Origin: Streptomyces rimosus subsp. rimosus
Lineage (GTDB): Bacteria > Actinomycetota > Actinomycetes > Streptomycetales > Streptomycetaceae
Direction: 5' to 3'
Assembly: GCF_000720725.1 (NCBI RefSeq)
Contig: NZ_JOCQ01000046.1
Coordinates: forward strand, 1-64,000
DNA: 64,000 bases
Every line of letters starts with the position of its first letter. The first letter of the stretch is position 1. Below the pieces are notes generated by a model. That model was not told the origin of the DNA. It saw only the letters and a list, made by a program, of their open reading frames with translations, and ran no database searches. Positions 6,250 to 15,900 of this stretch are shown piece by piece. The translations under genes and the position numbers were made by a program.

Positions 6250-8379
6250 ATGAGTCGCCGCTCCAACGGATTAGTGGCCGTCTGGGCCGAGGCGCAGCGT
6301 CAGCAGCAGCGCCGGCAGGAGGCCCAGCGGCGGGCCGGTGAACAGGCCCGCCGCGACCAGGAGCGGCAGCAGCGCGACACCGAGCGCGCCATGGCCCGGA
6401 TGCAGCGCGAACGGCAGACCGCGTACCGCCAGCAGCGCGAGGCCGACGCCCGCCGCCGCACCGAGGAACTGGAAGCCCGCATGGCCGAGCTGTCCGGCCT
6501 GCTGGCCGACGGCTGCCGGGCTCCCGCCTTCACGCCCGCCGCGCTGCGCCGCCCCGAGCGCGTCGAGCCGTTCGCGCCCGGCCGGCTGGCCGTTCCCGTA
6601 CCGATGCCCGACCCCGCCGCCTACCAGCCGCAGGCCGGCGGCTGGGGCCTCGGCGGCGGCCGCCGCGCGCAGGAGGATGCCCGCGCGCGCTACGAGCACG
6701 ACTGGCACGCCGCGCAGGCCGCCGAGGCGCAGCGGCTGCGCCAACTGGAGGACTACCGGCGGCAGTACGACCAGTGGGCCGCCGGGCAGCTGGCAGAGGT
6801 CAGGAGCCACAACGCCGCCGTCGAGGACCTGCTGAGGGGCCTGCGCGACGGCGACCCCGAAGCGGTGGTGGAGTACTTCTCCGCCGCGCTGTACGCCGCC
6901 ACCGGCCGCCCGCAGGGCTTCCCGCGCCGCGTCCGCGCCGCCTACGACCCGGCCGCGCGCCAGCTCGTACTGGACTGGGAGCTGCCCGGCTTCGACATCG
7001 TGCCCGAGGCCAAGGCCGTGCGGTACATGTACGCGGCCGACCAGGACAAGGACGTCGCCCGGCCGGTCACCCAGCGGCGCACGGCCTACCGCGACGTGCT
7101 CGCCCAGTCCGTACTGCTCGTGCTGCACGACCTGTTCGCGGCGGACGCCTCCGGCACGCTCGACTCGGTGACGGTCAACGGCTTCGTGGACGACGTGGAC
7201 CCGGCCACCGGCCGTCCCGCACAGATCTTCCTGGCCACCGTCAGCGCGCCCCGCACCGCGTTCCAGCAGCTGCACCTGGCGCAGGTCAGTGCGGTGGAAT
7301 GCCTCACCGACGGGCTGCGCGGGCAGCTGTCGGCGCGCCCCGACCAGCGGGCCGCGGTCCGTCCGGCGCGGCAGCCGGGCGACGTGGGCGGCGGTGTGGT
7401 CACGCACGGCGGTGAGGACGAGCCCGACCTGTTCTCGATGGACCCGATCGCCTTCGAGGGGCTGGTCGCCGAGCTGTTCCGCGCGATGGGCATGCAGGCC
7501 CTGACGACGCAGCGGTCCGGGGACGGCGGCGTGGACGTGGACGCGCTCGACCCCGACCCGATCCGCGGCGGCAAGATCATCGTGCAGGTGAAGCGCTACC
7601 GCAACACGGTGCCGCCGACCGCCGTACGCGACCTGTTCGGCACCGTGCAGTCCGAGGGCGCCAACAAGGGCGTCCTGGTCACCACGTCCCGCTTCGGCCC
7701 CGGCGCGCACGCCTTCGCCAACGGCAAACCGCTCACCCTCGTCAGCGGCCCCGAACTGGTCGACCTGCTGGCCCGCCACGGGCTGCGCGGACGCCTGGGG
7801 GACGCCGCGGTCCCGGCCCAGCGGCCGGCGCCCGCCGAGGAGAACGACGGGGAGAGCGCCGGGCGGGCCCCCGAGCCGCCGGAGGAGGACGGCGCCGCGG
7901 GCAGCATCCTCGGCATGAACTGGTCCGGCAGCGTCGCCCTGGACGTCTGCGCGCTGGTCTGCCGGGGCAGCCGCGTCCTGAGCGACGACCACTTCGTCTT
8001 CTACAACAACCCGCGCACCCCGGACGGCACCGTCCGCATGCTCTCCGGCTTCGCCCCCGACCGGGCCGCGATGCAGGTGGCTTTCGAGGCCCTGCCCGCC
8101 ACCGCCGACCGGCTCGTCCTCGTCGCGGCCATCGACCCGGAGGCGGACCCGCACGCCGACCTGTCCGGCTTCACCGACGCCCGGATCCGCCTGGTGGACG
8201 AATCCGGCGCGGAACAGGGGCAGCTGGAGGTCTCGGACGGCCGCCCCGGCGAAACCGCGCTGGTCCTCGGCTCGTTCCGCCGCCGCGCGAACGGCGACTG
8301 GGACTTCGTCATCGGCGGCAAGGGGTACGAGGGCGGGCTGGAGGCGCTGGTGCAGGAGTACGGGATCGAGGTCGCCTGA
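6250..8379 (+). CDS. Coiled-coil protein with Mrr-type nuclease and C-terminal TerD domain
   Basis: 709 residues in three parts. Residues about 10-190 are very rich in Arg, Gln, Glu and Ala with heptad spacing, consistent with a long coiled coil. Residues about 390-520 form an Mrr_cat restriction-endonuclease domain: FEGLVAELFRAMG, the catalytic Asp in GDGGVDVDAL and QVKRY (the QxK half of the PD-(D/E)xK site), then GVLVTTSRFGPGA. Residues about 552-709 match the calcium-binding TerD fold: GMNWSGSVALDVCALVC, DDHFVFYNN and the closing FRRRANGDWDFVIGGKGY. TerD proteins belong to tellurite/stress and phage-response operons; Mrr domains cut modified or foreign DNA. The fusion suggests a stress-linked or anti-phage nuclease. 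No methylase is nearby, so it is probably type IV-like or self-regulated. Confidence 0.82.
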   Translation: MSRRSNGLVAVWAEAQRQQQRRQEAQRRAGEQARRDQERQQRDTERAMARMQRERQTAYRQQREADARRRTEELEARMAELSGLLADGCRAPAFTPAALRRPERVEPFAPGRLAVPVPMPDPAAYQPQAGGWGLGGGRRAQEDARARYEHDWHAAQAAEAQRLRQLEDYRRQYDQWAAGQLAEVRSHNAAVEDLLRGLRDGDPEAVVEYFSAALYAATGRPQGFPRRVRAAYDPAARQLVLDWELPGFDIVPEAKAVRYMYAADQDKDVARPVTQRRTAYRDVLAQSVLLVLHDLFAADASGTLDSVTVNGFVDDVDPATGRPAQIFLATVSAPRTAFQQLHLAQVSAVECLTDGLRGQLSARPDQRAAVRPARQPGDVGGGVVTHGGEDEPDLFSMDPIAFEGLVAELFRAMGMQALTTQRSGDGGVDVDALDPDPIRGGKIIVQVKRYRNTVPPTAVRDLFGTVQSEGANKGVLVTTSRFGPGAHAFANGKPLTLVSGPELVDLLARHGLRGRLGDAAVPAQRPAPAEENDGESAGRAPEPPEEDGAAGSILGMNWSGSVALDVCALVCRGSRVLSDDHFVFYNNPRTPDGTVRMLSGFAPDRAAMQVAFEALPATADRLVLVAAIDPEADPHADLSGFTDARIRLVDESGAEQGQLEVSDGRPGETALVLGSFRRRANGDWDFVIGGKGYEGGLEALVQEYGIEVA

Positions 8380-8415
8380 GCCGGGCACGGACGCGTACGG
8401 CGGTGGCGAGGTCCC

Positions 8416-9366
8416 TCACAGCCCCGCCAACGACGCCAGCACCGCCGCCACTTCCAGTTCCTCCGCCCCGCCCGGCACGTCGCCGTGGTCGGCGCACCAG
8501 AGGGCGTTCTCCACGGTGCGGGCCGCCGCCCAGGCCGGCAGGCGGGCCGGGTCCTCGCCCAGGGCGTCGGCCACCAGGGCGAAGCGCTCGCGCAGGACCG
8601 GGCGGGGGTCGGGGTGCTCGAAGGGGTCGTCGATCTGTTCCAGGAGGGGCCAGGGGTCGTAACCGGGGTCGCCGACCATCGGCTTGGGGTCGATGGCCAG
8701 CCACGGGCGGCGCCGGGCGGACAGGACGTTGCCGGGGTTGAAGTCGCCGTGCACCACGACCTCGCGGGTGGCGGTGGCGGGGAGTTCGCGCAGCAGGCGG
8801 ACGCCGAGCCGGACCAGCCCGGGGTCGTAGCCGGGCCGCAGCCGCGCCATGCGTTCCTCGGCGGTGTCGGCCCATTCGCCGCACACGTCGGCGACCCGTT
8901 CCAGTGCGCCGTCGGGCGGTGCGGGCGCGGCCCACAGGCCGCGCAGCAGACCGGCGGCCAGCAACAGCCGTTCGGCCGGAGGGAGCGTACTGTCGTCCAG
9001 CTCCTCGCCCGGTGTGCAGCGCTCGATCAGCAGCGCGTACCGCTCCCGGTCGTGCCGCAGCAGCCGTACGGCGCCGTCGCCGTCCCACGCGCGCAGGGCC
9101 GCGGCCTCCCCGGCGGCCTCGCGGTGCGGCCAGGTCACCTTGAGCACCGCCTCGCCGCCGTCCGGCAGTTCCACGGGGGCCACCCACGAGCAGCTGCCGC
9201 CGTGCAGGGGCGCGCCGAGCCGCAGGCCCCACTCCTCCTGGACGGACCGGACGGTGGCGGGCAGCCCGTCCAGCCACGCACGCCCGGAAGCGGTGCGTCC
9301 CACGGTGGCGTACACGGGAAGGCCGGCGGGGAAGAGGTCTGCGCTCAGCGGGGCTCGTCGGGCCAT
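8416..9366 (-). CDS. APH(6)-like aminoglycoside/hydroxyurea phosphotransferase family protein
   Basis: About 316 residues with the kinase catalytic loop HGDFNPGNVL and the metal-binding segment AIDPKPMVGDPGYD, which is the signature of the APH_6_hur family (streptomycin 6-kinases and relatives). An N-lobe Lys is available in EAVLKVTWPH. Members transfer phosphate from ATP to an aminoglycoside or another small hydroxylated molecule in the cytosol; most chromosomal Streptomyces copies have unknown substrates. Start ATG 9366 gives MARRAPLSADLF, the usual N-terminus length. Convergent with the Mrr-TerD gene with only 36 bases between them. Confidence 0.85.
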   Translation of the reverse strand: MARRAPLSADLFPAGLPVYATVGRTASGRAWLDGLPATVRSVQEEWGLRLGAPLHGGSCSWVAPVELPDGGEAVLKVTWPHREAAGEAAALRAWDGDGAVRLLRHDRERYALLIERCTPGEELDDSTLPPAERLLLAAGLLRGLWAAPAPPDGALERVADVCGEWADTAEERMARLRPGYDPGLVRLGVRLLRELPATATREVVVHGDFNPGNVLSARRRPWLAIDPKPMVGDPGYDPWPLLEQIDDPFEHPDPRPVLRERFALVADALGEDPARLPAWAAARTVENALWCADHGDVPGGAEELEVAAVLASLAGL

Positions 9367-9525
9367 CCGGGCAGCGTAACCGCGAGGCGGGGCCCAGTTC
9401 GAACGGATTGTCCGCGGCTGCCGGGGGCCGGGCGCGTGAGCCGGCGCGCCGCCGGCCGGGGGACGGGGCGAGGCCGGCGGTGTCTCCCGGTCGGTTAATC
9501 GGTTTATTACGTCATTTGTGCTGTT

Positions 9526-10698
9526 ATGCGTGTGAGCATGAGCCTGCACCGACCGTACGGCGCCGCCCTCCTGCTCGTGTCCCTGGCCGTGGGCTGCGCC
9601 GCCCAGCAGAACGCCGGGCGGCCCGCCGCCCGGATGCCCGGAAGCCCTGCCCACGCGGCGCCCCAGCACTCCGGCCACCGGGCCTCCGCGGGCTTCACCC
9701 TCGCCGCTTCCGGGGACGTGATCGCCTCGTACCCCTCGGTGCTGGACACGGCCCGCCGGGACGCCGGGGGCGACGGCTACGACTACCGGCCCGTCCTGAA
9801 CGGTGTGAAACCGGTGATCGAGGGCGCCGACCTGGCGATCTGCCATCTGGAGACGCCCTTCGGGCCGGACGGCGGGCCGTTCACCGGCTACCCCGCCTTC
9901 AAAGCGCCGCCCCAGGTGGCCGACGCGCTCAAGGCCACCGGCTACGATTCCTGCTCCACGGCCTCCAACCACACCCTCGACGACGGCGCCGACGGCGTCC
10001 GGCGCACCCTCGACAAACTGGACCGGGCCGGGATCAAGCACGCCGGCTCCGCCCGGGACGCCGCCGAGGCCGCCCGGCCCGCGCTGCTGAAGGCGCCCGG
10101 CGGAGCGCGCGTGGCGCAGCTCTCGTACACGTACGGCACCAACGGCGTCCCGCTCCCGCAGGGCAAGCCCTGGTCGGTCGACGTCATCGACGCCGACAAG
10201 ATCATCGCGGATGCGCGGGCCGCCCGCCGGGCCGGCGCCGATGTCGTCGTGGTCAGCCCGCACTGGGGCACCGAGTACCAGACCGAGCCGGACGCGCAGC
10301 AGCTGAAGGTGGCCAAGGCGCTCACCGGGTCGCGGACCGGCGGCCGCCCGGACGTCGACCTCGTCATCGGCACCCACGCGCACACCCCGCAGCCGTACGA
10401 GAAGCTGGCCGGCACCTGGGTCGTCTACGGCATGGGCGACCAGATCGCCGGAAAGATGGAGAAGCCGCGCGGCAACTGGGGCACCATCGCCCGCTTCCGC
10501 TTCGAGCCGCCCGCGGGCGAGGGGCAGCGCTGGCGGGTCACCAAGGCCGAGTTCATTCCCCAGCTCTCCGCCCACGGGCCGCCGCTGCGCATGCTCAACC
10601 TCGCCGCCACCGACGGCCACGAGGACGTACGCGCGGGCATCCGCGAGGCGGTCCTCAGCCGGGGCGCGGCGGCGGCCGGGCTGACGGAGGGCAGCTGA
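9526..10698 (+). CDS. CapA-family lipoprotein (metallophosphatase fold)
   Basis: 390 residues. A signal peptide ends in the lipobox LAVGC near residue 24, so the mature protein is anchored outside the cell. The domain is the CapA/PgsA bacterial capsule synthesis type with calcineurin-like motifs: ASGDVI, ICHLETPFG, TASNHTLDDG, VVVSPHWGTEY and GTHAHTPQPYE, all metal-ligand clusters. In Bacillus this family takes part in poly-gamma-glutamate synthesis, but Streptomyces paralogues without capB/capC partners, as here, have no proven role. ATG 9538 is an alternative start; neither has a strong ribosome site, and TATTAC at 9505-9510 could be a -10 element. Confidence 0.88.
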   Translation: MRVSMSLHRPYGAALLLVSLAVGCAAQQNAGRPAARMPGSPAHAAPQHSGHRASAGFTLAASGDVIASYPSVLDTARRDAGGDGYDYRPVLNGVKPVIEGADLAICHLETPFGPDGGPFTGYPAFKAPPQVADALKATGYDSCSTASNHTLDDGADGVRRTLDKLDRAGIKHAGSARDAAEAARPALLKAPGGARVAQLSYTYGTNGVPLPQGKPWSVDVIDADKIIADARAARRAGADVVVVSPHWGTEYQTEPDAQQLKVAKALTGSRTGGRPDVDLVIGTHAHTPQPYEKLAGTWVVYGMGDQIAGKMEKPRGNWGTIARFRFEPPAGEGQRWRVTKAEFIPQLSAHGPPLRMLNLAATDGHEDVRAGIREAVLSRGAAAAGLTEGS

Positions 10699-10869
10699 GA
10701 GCCGGTGTCCGGCCCCGGCCGGGCCCGGGACCGTTCCGCGATGTGAAACCCTGAGTACGGCCCGCACCGGACGTACGCACGACGGACGCGGGCGCGCCGG
10801 GCGGCCGCTCCGCCCGGCGGACGGCGACGACGTGACGACGGTGCGGGACGCGGAAGGGGCGTAACGGCG

Positions 10870-11496
10870 GTGGGTGAGAGTGCGGCCGTACGGCCCCGCA
10901 ATCCGCGCGGACAGGGCGAGCGCCTGCGGGAGGAGCTGCTGCGCGCCACCGAACGCCTCCTCGAACAGGTCGGCAGCGAGGACGCGCTGTCGCTGCGCGC
11001 GGTGGCCCGCGAGGCGGGCGTCGCCGCCCCGAGCATCTACCGGCACTTCGCCGACAAGACCGAGCTGGTGTGGGCCGCGCTGGAGGTCAGCTACGAGCGG
11101 CTGACGGCGGCGATGGCCGAGGCGTCCGCCGCGGCCGGCACCGACGACCCGCTGGACCTGCTCCGCGCCCAGCTGCACGCGTACTGCCGCTACGCCGTCG
11201 ACCACCCCGCCAAGTACCGCCTGCTGTACGAGACCCGGCAGACGCCCGTCGAACCGGAGCGCCTGGCCGGGCACCCGGCGGGGCGGCTCGTGCGCGGCCT
11301 GCACGACGCGCTCACCGCCTGCGAGGCCGCCGGGTGGCGGGTGCGCGGCGCCCGCGAGGAGGCGCCGTACGTGCTGTGGGCGTCGGTGCACGGCCGGGTG
11401 ATGCTGTGGCAGGTCATGCCCAGCCGCAAGGACGCCGGGCGGCTGTACCGCTTCGTGGACGAGATCCTGCATCTGCTGGTGGAGCGGGCGGACTGA
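10870..11496 (+). CDS. TetR/AcrR-family transcriptional regulator
   Basis: 208 residues. The N-terminal DNA-binding domain is clear: LREELLRATERLLEQ, then SLRAVAREAGVAAPSIYRHFADKTEL. The C-terminal ligand domain carries the YRLLYETRQ and WASVHGRVMLW patterns of the TetR_C WHG type found in many actinomycete regulators. It has no divergent partner that would reveal its target; the upstream gene is the CapA-like lipoprotein 171 bases away in the same direction, and trpS follows. Target and ligand unknown. Confidence 0.9.
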   Translation: MGESAAVRPRNPRGQGERLREELLRATERLLEQVGSEDALSLRAVAREAGVAAPSIYRHFADKTELVWAALEVSYERLTAAMAEASAAAGTDDPLDLLRAQLHAYCRYAVDHPAKYRLLYETRQTPVEPERLAGHPAGRLVRGLHDALTACEAAGWRVRGAREEAPYVLWASVHGRVMLWQVMPSRKDAGRLYRFVDEILHLLVERAD

Positions 11497-11555
11497 GGCG
11501 CAGGCGGCGCCGGGGCCGCCGTACGGGCCGGTGCCCGACCGGCTACAGTTGTCCC

Positions 11556-11597
11556 ATGCATCGTTCGTCGTGTCTGACCTGGTGGCGCTCCCCGTAG
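11556..11597 (+). CDS. trpS leader peptide (MHRSSCLTWWRSP)
   Basis: A 13-codon open frame, too short for ordinary gene callers, with two adjacent Trp codons (TGG TGG at 11580-11585) near its end and TAG at 11595-11597. Its position in front of a tryptophanyl-tRNA synthetase gene and inside arm 1 of the attenuator shows it is a ribosome-stalling sensor of charged tRNA-Trp rather than a functional peptide. S. coelicolor trpRS1 is known to be controlled by ribosome-mediated transcriptional attenuation. Confidence 0.88.
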   Translation: MHRSSCLTWWRSP

Positions 11598-11646
11598 GAG
11601 CGGCCACCCCTCAGCATGACCGGGCCGTTCGAATGGACGGCCCTTT
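11580..11646 (+). promoter_or_regulatory. Transcription attenuator of trpS
   Basis: Three mutually exclusive pairings can be drawn. Protector 1:2 is GGTGGCGCTCC (11581-11591) with GGAGCGGCCACC (11597-11608), one G bulged. Antiterminator 2:3 is GAGCGGCC (11598-11605) with GGCCGTTC (11623-11630), eight pairs with one G-U. Terminator 3:4 is GGGCCGT (11622-11628) with ACGGCCC (11637-11643) followed by TTT. A ribosome stalled on the TGG codons covers arm 1, frees arm 2 and lets it block the terminator, raising trpS expression when Trp-tRNA is scarce or the housekeeping TrpRS is inhibited. Confidence 0.85.
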
Positions 11647-11710
11647 CGCGTTCCCTGGACCGGGGTGCATCCGCCGTCCTTCCGGCGGCACTCACCCACC
11701 AGGAGAAACC

Positions 11711-12838
11711 GTGAACCGTACGCCGTACGCCACCGCGAGCACCATCCCCACCGAAGCCATCCCCGCCGAAGCCGCCCCCGCCGACGCGCTCGGCACCTCC
11801 GCCGCGCGGACCCGCAGTGCGGAGCTGGAGAAGCTGGTCCGCGAGGACCCGGGGCGCTTCCGGGTGCTGACCGGGGACCGCCCGACCGGCCGGCTGCACC
11901 TCGGCCACTACTTCGGCACCCTCCACAACCGGGTCCGCCTCCAGGACCTCGGCGTCGAGATGACCGTGCTGATCGCCGACTACCAGGTGCTGACCGACCG
12001 GGACGTGGCCGACCAGCTGCCCCGGCACGTCGAGGACCTGACCCTGGACTACCTCGCCGCCGGCATCGACCCGGCCCGGGCCACCGTCTTCCCGCACAGC
12101 GCGGTGCCCGCGCTGAACCAGCTGCTGCTCCCGTTCCTCAGCCTGGTCTCGGTCGCCGAGCTGAACCGCAACCCCACCGTCAAGGACGAGATCGCCCACT
12201 CGCGGCAGTCCGCCGTCAGCGGCCTGATGTTCACCTACCCCGTCCACCAGGCCGCCGACATCCTCTTCTGCAAGGCCAACCTCGTCCCGGTCGGCCAGGA
12301 CCAGCTGCCCCACCTGGAGGTCACCCGGACCGTCGCCCGCCGCTTCAACGACCGCTACGGCAGGGGCACCGCCGTCTTCCCCGAGCCGGAGGCCCTGCTG
12401 TCGTCCGCGCCGCTGCTGCTCGGCACCGACGGCACGAAGATGAGCAAGAGCCGCGGCAACGCCATCGCGCTGGCCGCCGGTGTCGACGAGACGGCCCGGC
12501 TGATCAAGGGCGCCAGGACCGATTCCGACCGGCACATCACCTACGACCCGGCCGGCCGCCCCGAGGTGTCCTCCCTCGTCCTGCTGGCCGCCCTCTGCGA
12601 GGACCGCGACCCGCGGCAGGTCGCCGACGAGATCGGCACGGCGGGCGCCGGCGCGCTGAAGAAGCGCGTCACCGAGGCGGTCAACGAACGCCTCGCGCCG
12701 ATCCGCGCCCGCCGGGCCGCGTACGAGCGGGACCGCGGGTACGTCCGCCAGGTGCTGCGGGAGGGCGCGGCCCGCGCCAACGCGATGGCCGACGCCACCC
12801 TGGACGAGGTGCGCCGCGCCATGAACGGCTACAGCTGA
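11711..12838 (+). CDS. trpS: Auxiliary tryptophanyl-tRNA synthetase (TrpRS1-like)
   Basis: Class I synthetase of about 375 residues that charges tRNA-Trp. The HIGH-type motif is TGRLHLGHYFGTL near residues 57-69 and the KMSKS loop is DGTKMSKSRGN near residue 240. Start GTG 11711 follows GGAGAAACC. The N-terminal 40 residues are an Ala/Pro-rich extension ahead of the catalytic core. The gene is preceded by a Trp-Trp leader peptide and attenuator, which in S. coelicolor marks the second, indolmycin-resistant TrpRS that is induced when the first enzyme is inhibited or Trp is short. Resistance itself cannot be proven by eye. Confidence 0.95.
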   Translation: MNRTPYATASTIPTEAIPAEAAPADALGTSAARTRSAELEKLVREDPGRFRVLTGDRPTGRLHLGHYFGTLHNRVRLQDLGVEMTVLIADYQVLTDRDVADQLPRHVEDLTLDYLAAGIDPARATVFPHSAVPALNQLLLPFLSLVSVAELNRNPTVKDEIAHSRQSAVSGLMFTYPVHQAADILFCKANLVPVGQDQLPHLEVTRTVARRFNDRYGRGTAVFPEPEALLSSAPLLLGTDGTKMSKSRGNAIALAAGVDETARLIKGARTDSDRHITYDPAGRPEVSSLVLLAALCEDRDPRQVADEIGTAGAGALKKRVTEAVNERLAPIRARRAAYERDRGYVRQVLREGAARANAMADATLDEVRRAMNGYS

Positions 12839-12968
12839 GGGCCCCGCGGAGGGGCCGGCGGCCGGGCCGGTGCCGCAGGTTCGGCGGGGAAGGTTCTTGC
12901 CGGGCGCTTCGCGGGCTGCCTAACGTGACGTCCGCCGGGGGGTGCGGGCTTGCGGGCGGGAGGGCCGG

Positions 12969-15900
12969 ATGGGGCGCAAGGAGAGGCCGCTGGATCCGGA
13001 CGCGGGGCCCGTGCAGCGCTTCGCCGCCGACCTGCGGGAGCTGCGGCGCAAGGCCGGCCCGCTCACCTACCGGGACATGGCCGGGCGCGTGCCCTACTCG
13101 GTGGCGACCCTGTCCCGGGCGGCCTCCGGCGAGCAGCTGCCCTCGCTCGCGGTGACCCGGGCGTACGTGGAGGCGTGCGGCGGTGACGTGGAGGAGTGGT
13201 CGGCGCGCTGGCACCGCCTCGCCGAGGAGACCTTCGTCCGTACGGCGCAGGGCGACACCGACCGCCCCTACCAGGGACTGGCCCGCTACGAGCCCGGCGA
13301 CCGGGAGAAGTTCTTCGGGCGCGACCGCCTCACCGAGGAGCTGCTCGGCCTGACGGGCGAGCACCGGCTGGTGGCCGTCCTCGGCCCGTCCGGCAGCGGC
13401 AAGTCCTCCCTGCTGCGCGCCGGGCTCATCCCGCGCCTCCAGCAGCCGCCTGCCGACGCCCCGCGCCCGGCCGCCATCCGGACGTTCACCCCCGGCGCCC
13501 GGCCGTCCGCCGCCCACCGGCAGCTGTTCACCGCGGCCGAAGGGCCGGGCGACACCTGGCTGGTCATCGACCAGTTCGAGGAGGTGTTCACGCTCTGCCG
13601 GGATCCCGCCGAGCGCGCCCGGTTCCTCGATCTGCTGCTCGACGCGCAGGACCCCGCGCGCCGGCTGCGCGTGGTGCTGGGCCTGCGGGCCGACTTCTAC
13701 GGCCACTGCCTCCAGCACCGCATGCTGGCCGAGGCGCTGCGCCACACCAGCGTGCCGGTCACGCCCATGAGCCCCGCGGAGCTGCGCGAGGCCATCGTCA
13801 AACCCGCCGCGGCGCACGGCCTGATCGTCGAGCGGGCGCTGACCGACCGGCTCATCGAGGAGACCGCCGACCAGCCCGGCGGTCTGCCGCTGCTCTCGCA
13901 CGCCCTGCTGGAGACCTGGCGCCACCGCCGCGGCCGGACGCTCGCCCTGGAGGTGTACGAGGCCGTCGGCGGCGTACGGGGTGCCATTGCCCGGACCGCC
14001 GAGACCCTGTACACCCAGCTCTCCCCGGAGCAGGCCCGTCTCGCCCGCTGGGCGCTGCTGCGGCTGGTCACGCCCGGCGAGGGCGCGCACGACACCCGGC
14101 GGCCCGCCGACCGCGCCGAACTGGACGCGGCGACCTCGCCGGGCATCACCGTCGTCCTCGAACGCCTGGCCAGGGCGCGGCTGATCACCCTGGACGAGGA
14201 CACCGTCGACCTGGCGCACGAGGCGCTGATCACCGCCTGGCCGCGCCTGCGGTCCTGGGTGGACGCCGACCGCGACCGGCTGCGGCTGCACCGGCAGCTG
14301 ACGGAGGGGGCCCGTACCTGGGAGCGGCTGGGCCGGGACGCGGGCGCGCTGTACCGGGGCACGCAGCTGACCGCGGCGCAGGAAGCCTTCGCCGACCCGG
14401 CCGACCTGACCGCCTCGGAGCGGGACTTCCTCACCGCCGGAGCCGCCGCCCGGCGCCGCGAGGCCCGGCGCCGCAAGGCCGTCGTCGGCGGGGTGGCCGT
14501 CCTGGTGACGCTGACGCTGGTGGCGGGCGTACTGGCCTGGCAGCAGAGCCGGGCGGGCCGGGCGCGCCAGGTGCAGGCCGCGGCACGCCGGATCGCGGCG
14601 GTGGCGGAGAGCCTGCGCGCCTACGAGCCGGGCAAGGCGCGCCAGCTGTCCGTCGCCGCGTGGAAGATCGCCGAAACCGCCGAGACCCGTTCGGCGCTCA
14701 CCGGCGCCTGGGCCCAGCCGCTGGCCGACAGCCTCGACGTGGCCGACCGCGACGCCCTGGCGTATCTGAGCGGCGACGGGCGCACCGTGGTCACCGCGGC
14801 CCCCGGCCACATCACCACCTGGGACGTGCGCACCCGCCGGAAGACCAGTACGTCTCCGGGGCCCGGCGACCGGGTCATGGCGGCGATCGCCGTCAGCCCG
14901 GACGCCCGGCTGGTCCTCTTCCAGCTCCCGGACCGCGGTCTGGCCCTGTGGGACATCGCCGCGCGGCGCCTGGGCCGGCCCCTGGAGGCCAGGGAACAGG
15001 CGAGCGTCGAGTTCAGCCCCAGCGGCGCCCATCTGACGATGCAGACCACGCGCACCGTCCAGGTGTGGGACACCCGGGAACAGCGCCTCGTCTTCGAGCG
15101 CCCGGTGGCACCGCGGCGCGTCCGGGAACGGGAGAGCGTCGCGACCGTCAGCCCCGACGACCGGCTGCTGGCGGTGTGCTCCCCGCGCGGCGGGATCGAG
15201 CTGTGGGACATACCGAGCCGGAAGCGGGTGCCCGCGCCGTGGGCGGGGGAGGGCACGGGCGACCCGTGCAGCCCTCTGAACGCCCGTTTCAGCCCCGACA
15301 GCCGGATCTTCGCGCTGGTCACCCGCGACGGTGTCCGCCGGTGGGACCTGGCGGCGAAACGGGAACTCCCGAGAATCGCCCAGTCCCCGCTGGGTGCCAT
15401 CGGGTTCAGCCGGGACGGGCGGTTCCTCGTCGGCCGGAGCCCCGGCGAGATCCTGGTGTGGCGCGCCGGCCAGCCGGATCACCCGGTGTTCCGGGGCGCC
15501 ATGACCGCCGACGGGACGGCCGAGATCGTCCTCGACGGCGGCACGCTGCGCTACCTGGCCGCGAACCAGGTGCGCACCCTCGACCTCGGCGCCGCGGTCA
15601 CCTCCCGGTGGGCCGCGGCGGCGGCGCAGAACGCGGCGTTCAGCCCGGACGCCCGCCTGCTGGGCCTGGTGTGGTCCGCGGGCCCCACGGCCCGTTTCGA
15701 GACCCGCGGCACCCGCGACGGCGCGGTCGTCGACCGCCCGCCCGGCATGCGGCTGCCGCCTCAGACTCCGCGCCGCGAGGGCCAGTTGCGGATCGAGCCG
15801 GACGAGCTGCTGTCGTTCAGCGCCGACGGCACGCGGCTGGCGTACGGCGTCAGCGGAGACTACGCCGAGGACGGTCACCTGGACCCCGGCCGGGGCGCGA

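Noticed and set aside
11540..11710. T-box riboswitch upstream of trpS
   Set aside because: No T-box sequence or specifier loop is seen; the Trp-Trp leader peptide and mutually exclusive hairpins explain the region better.
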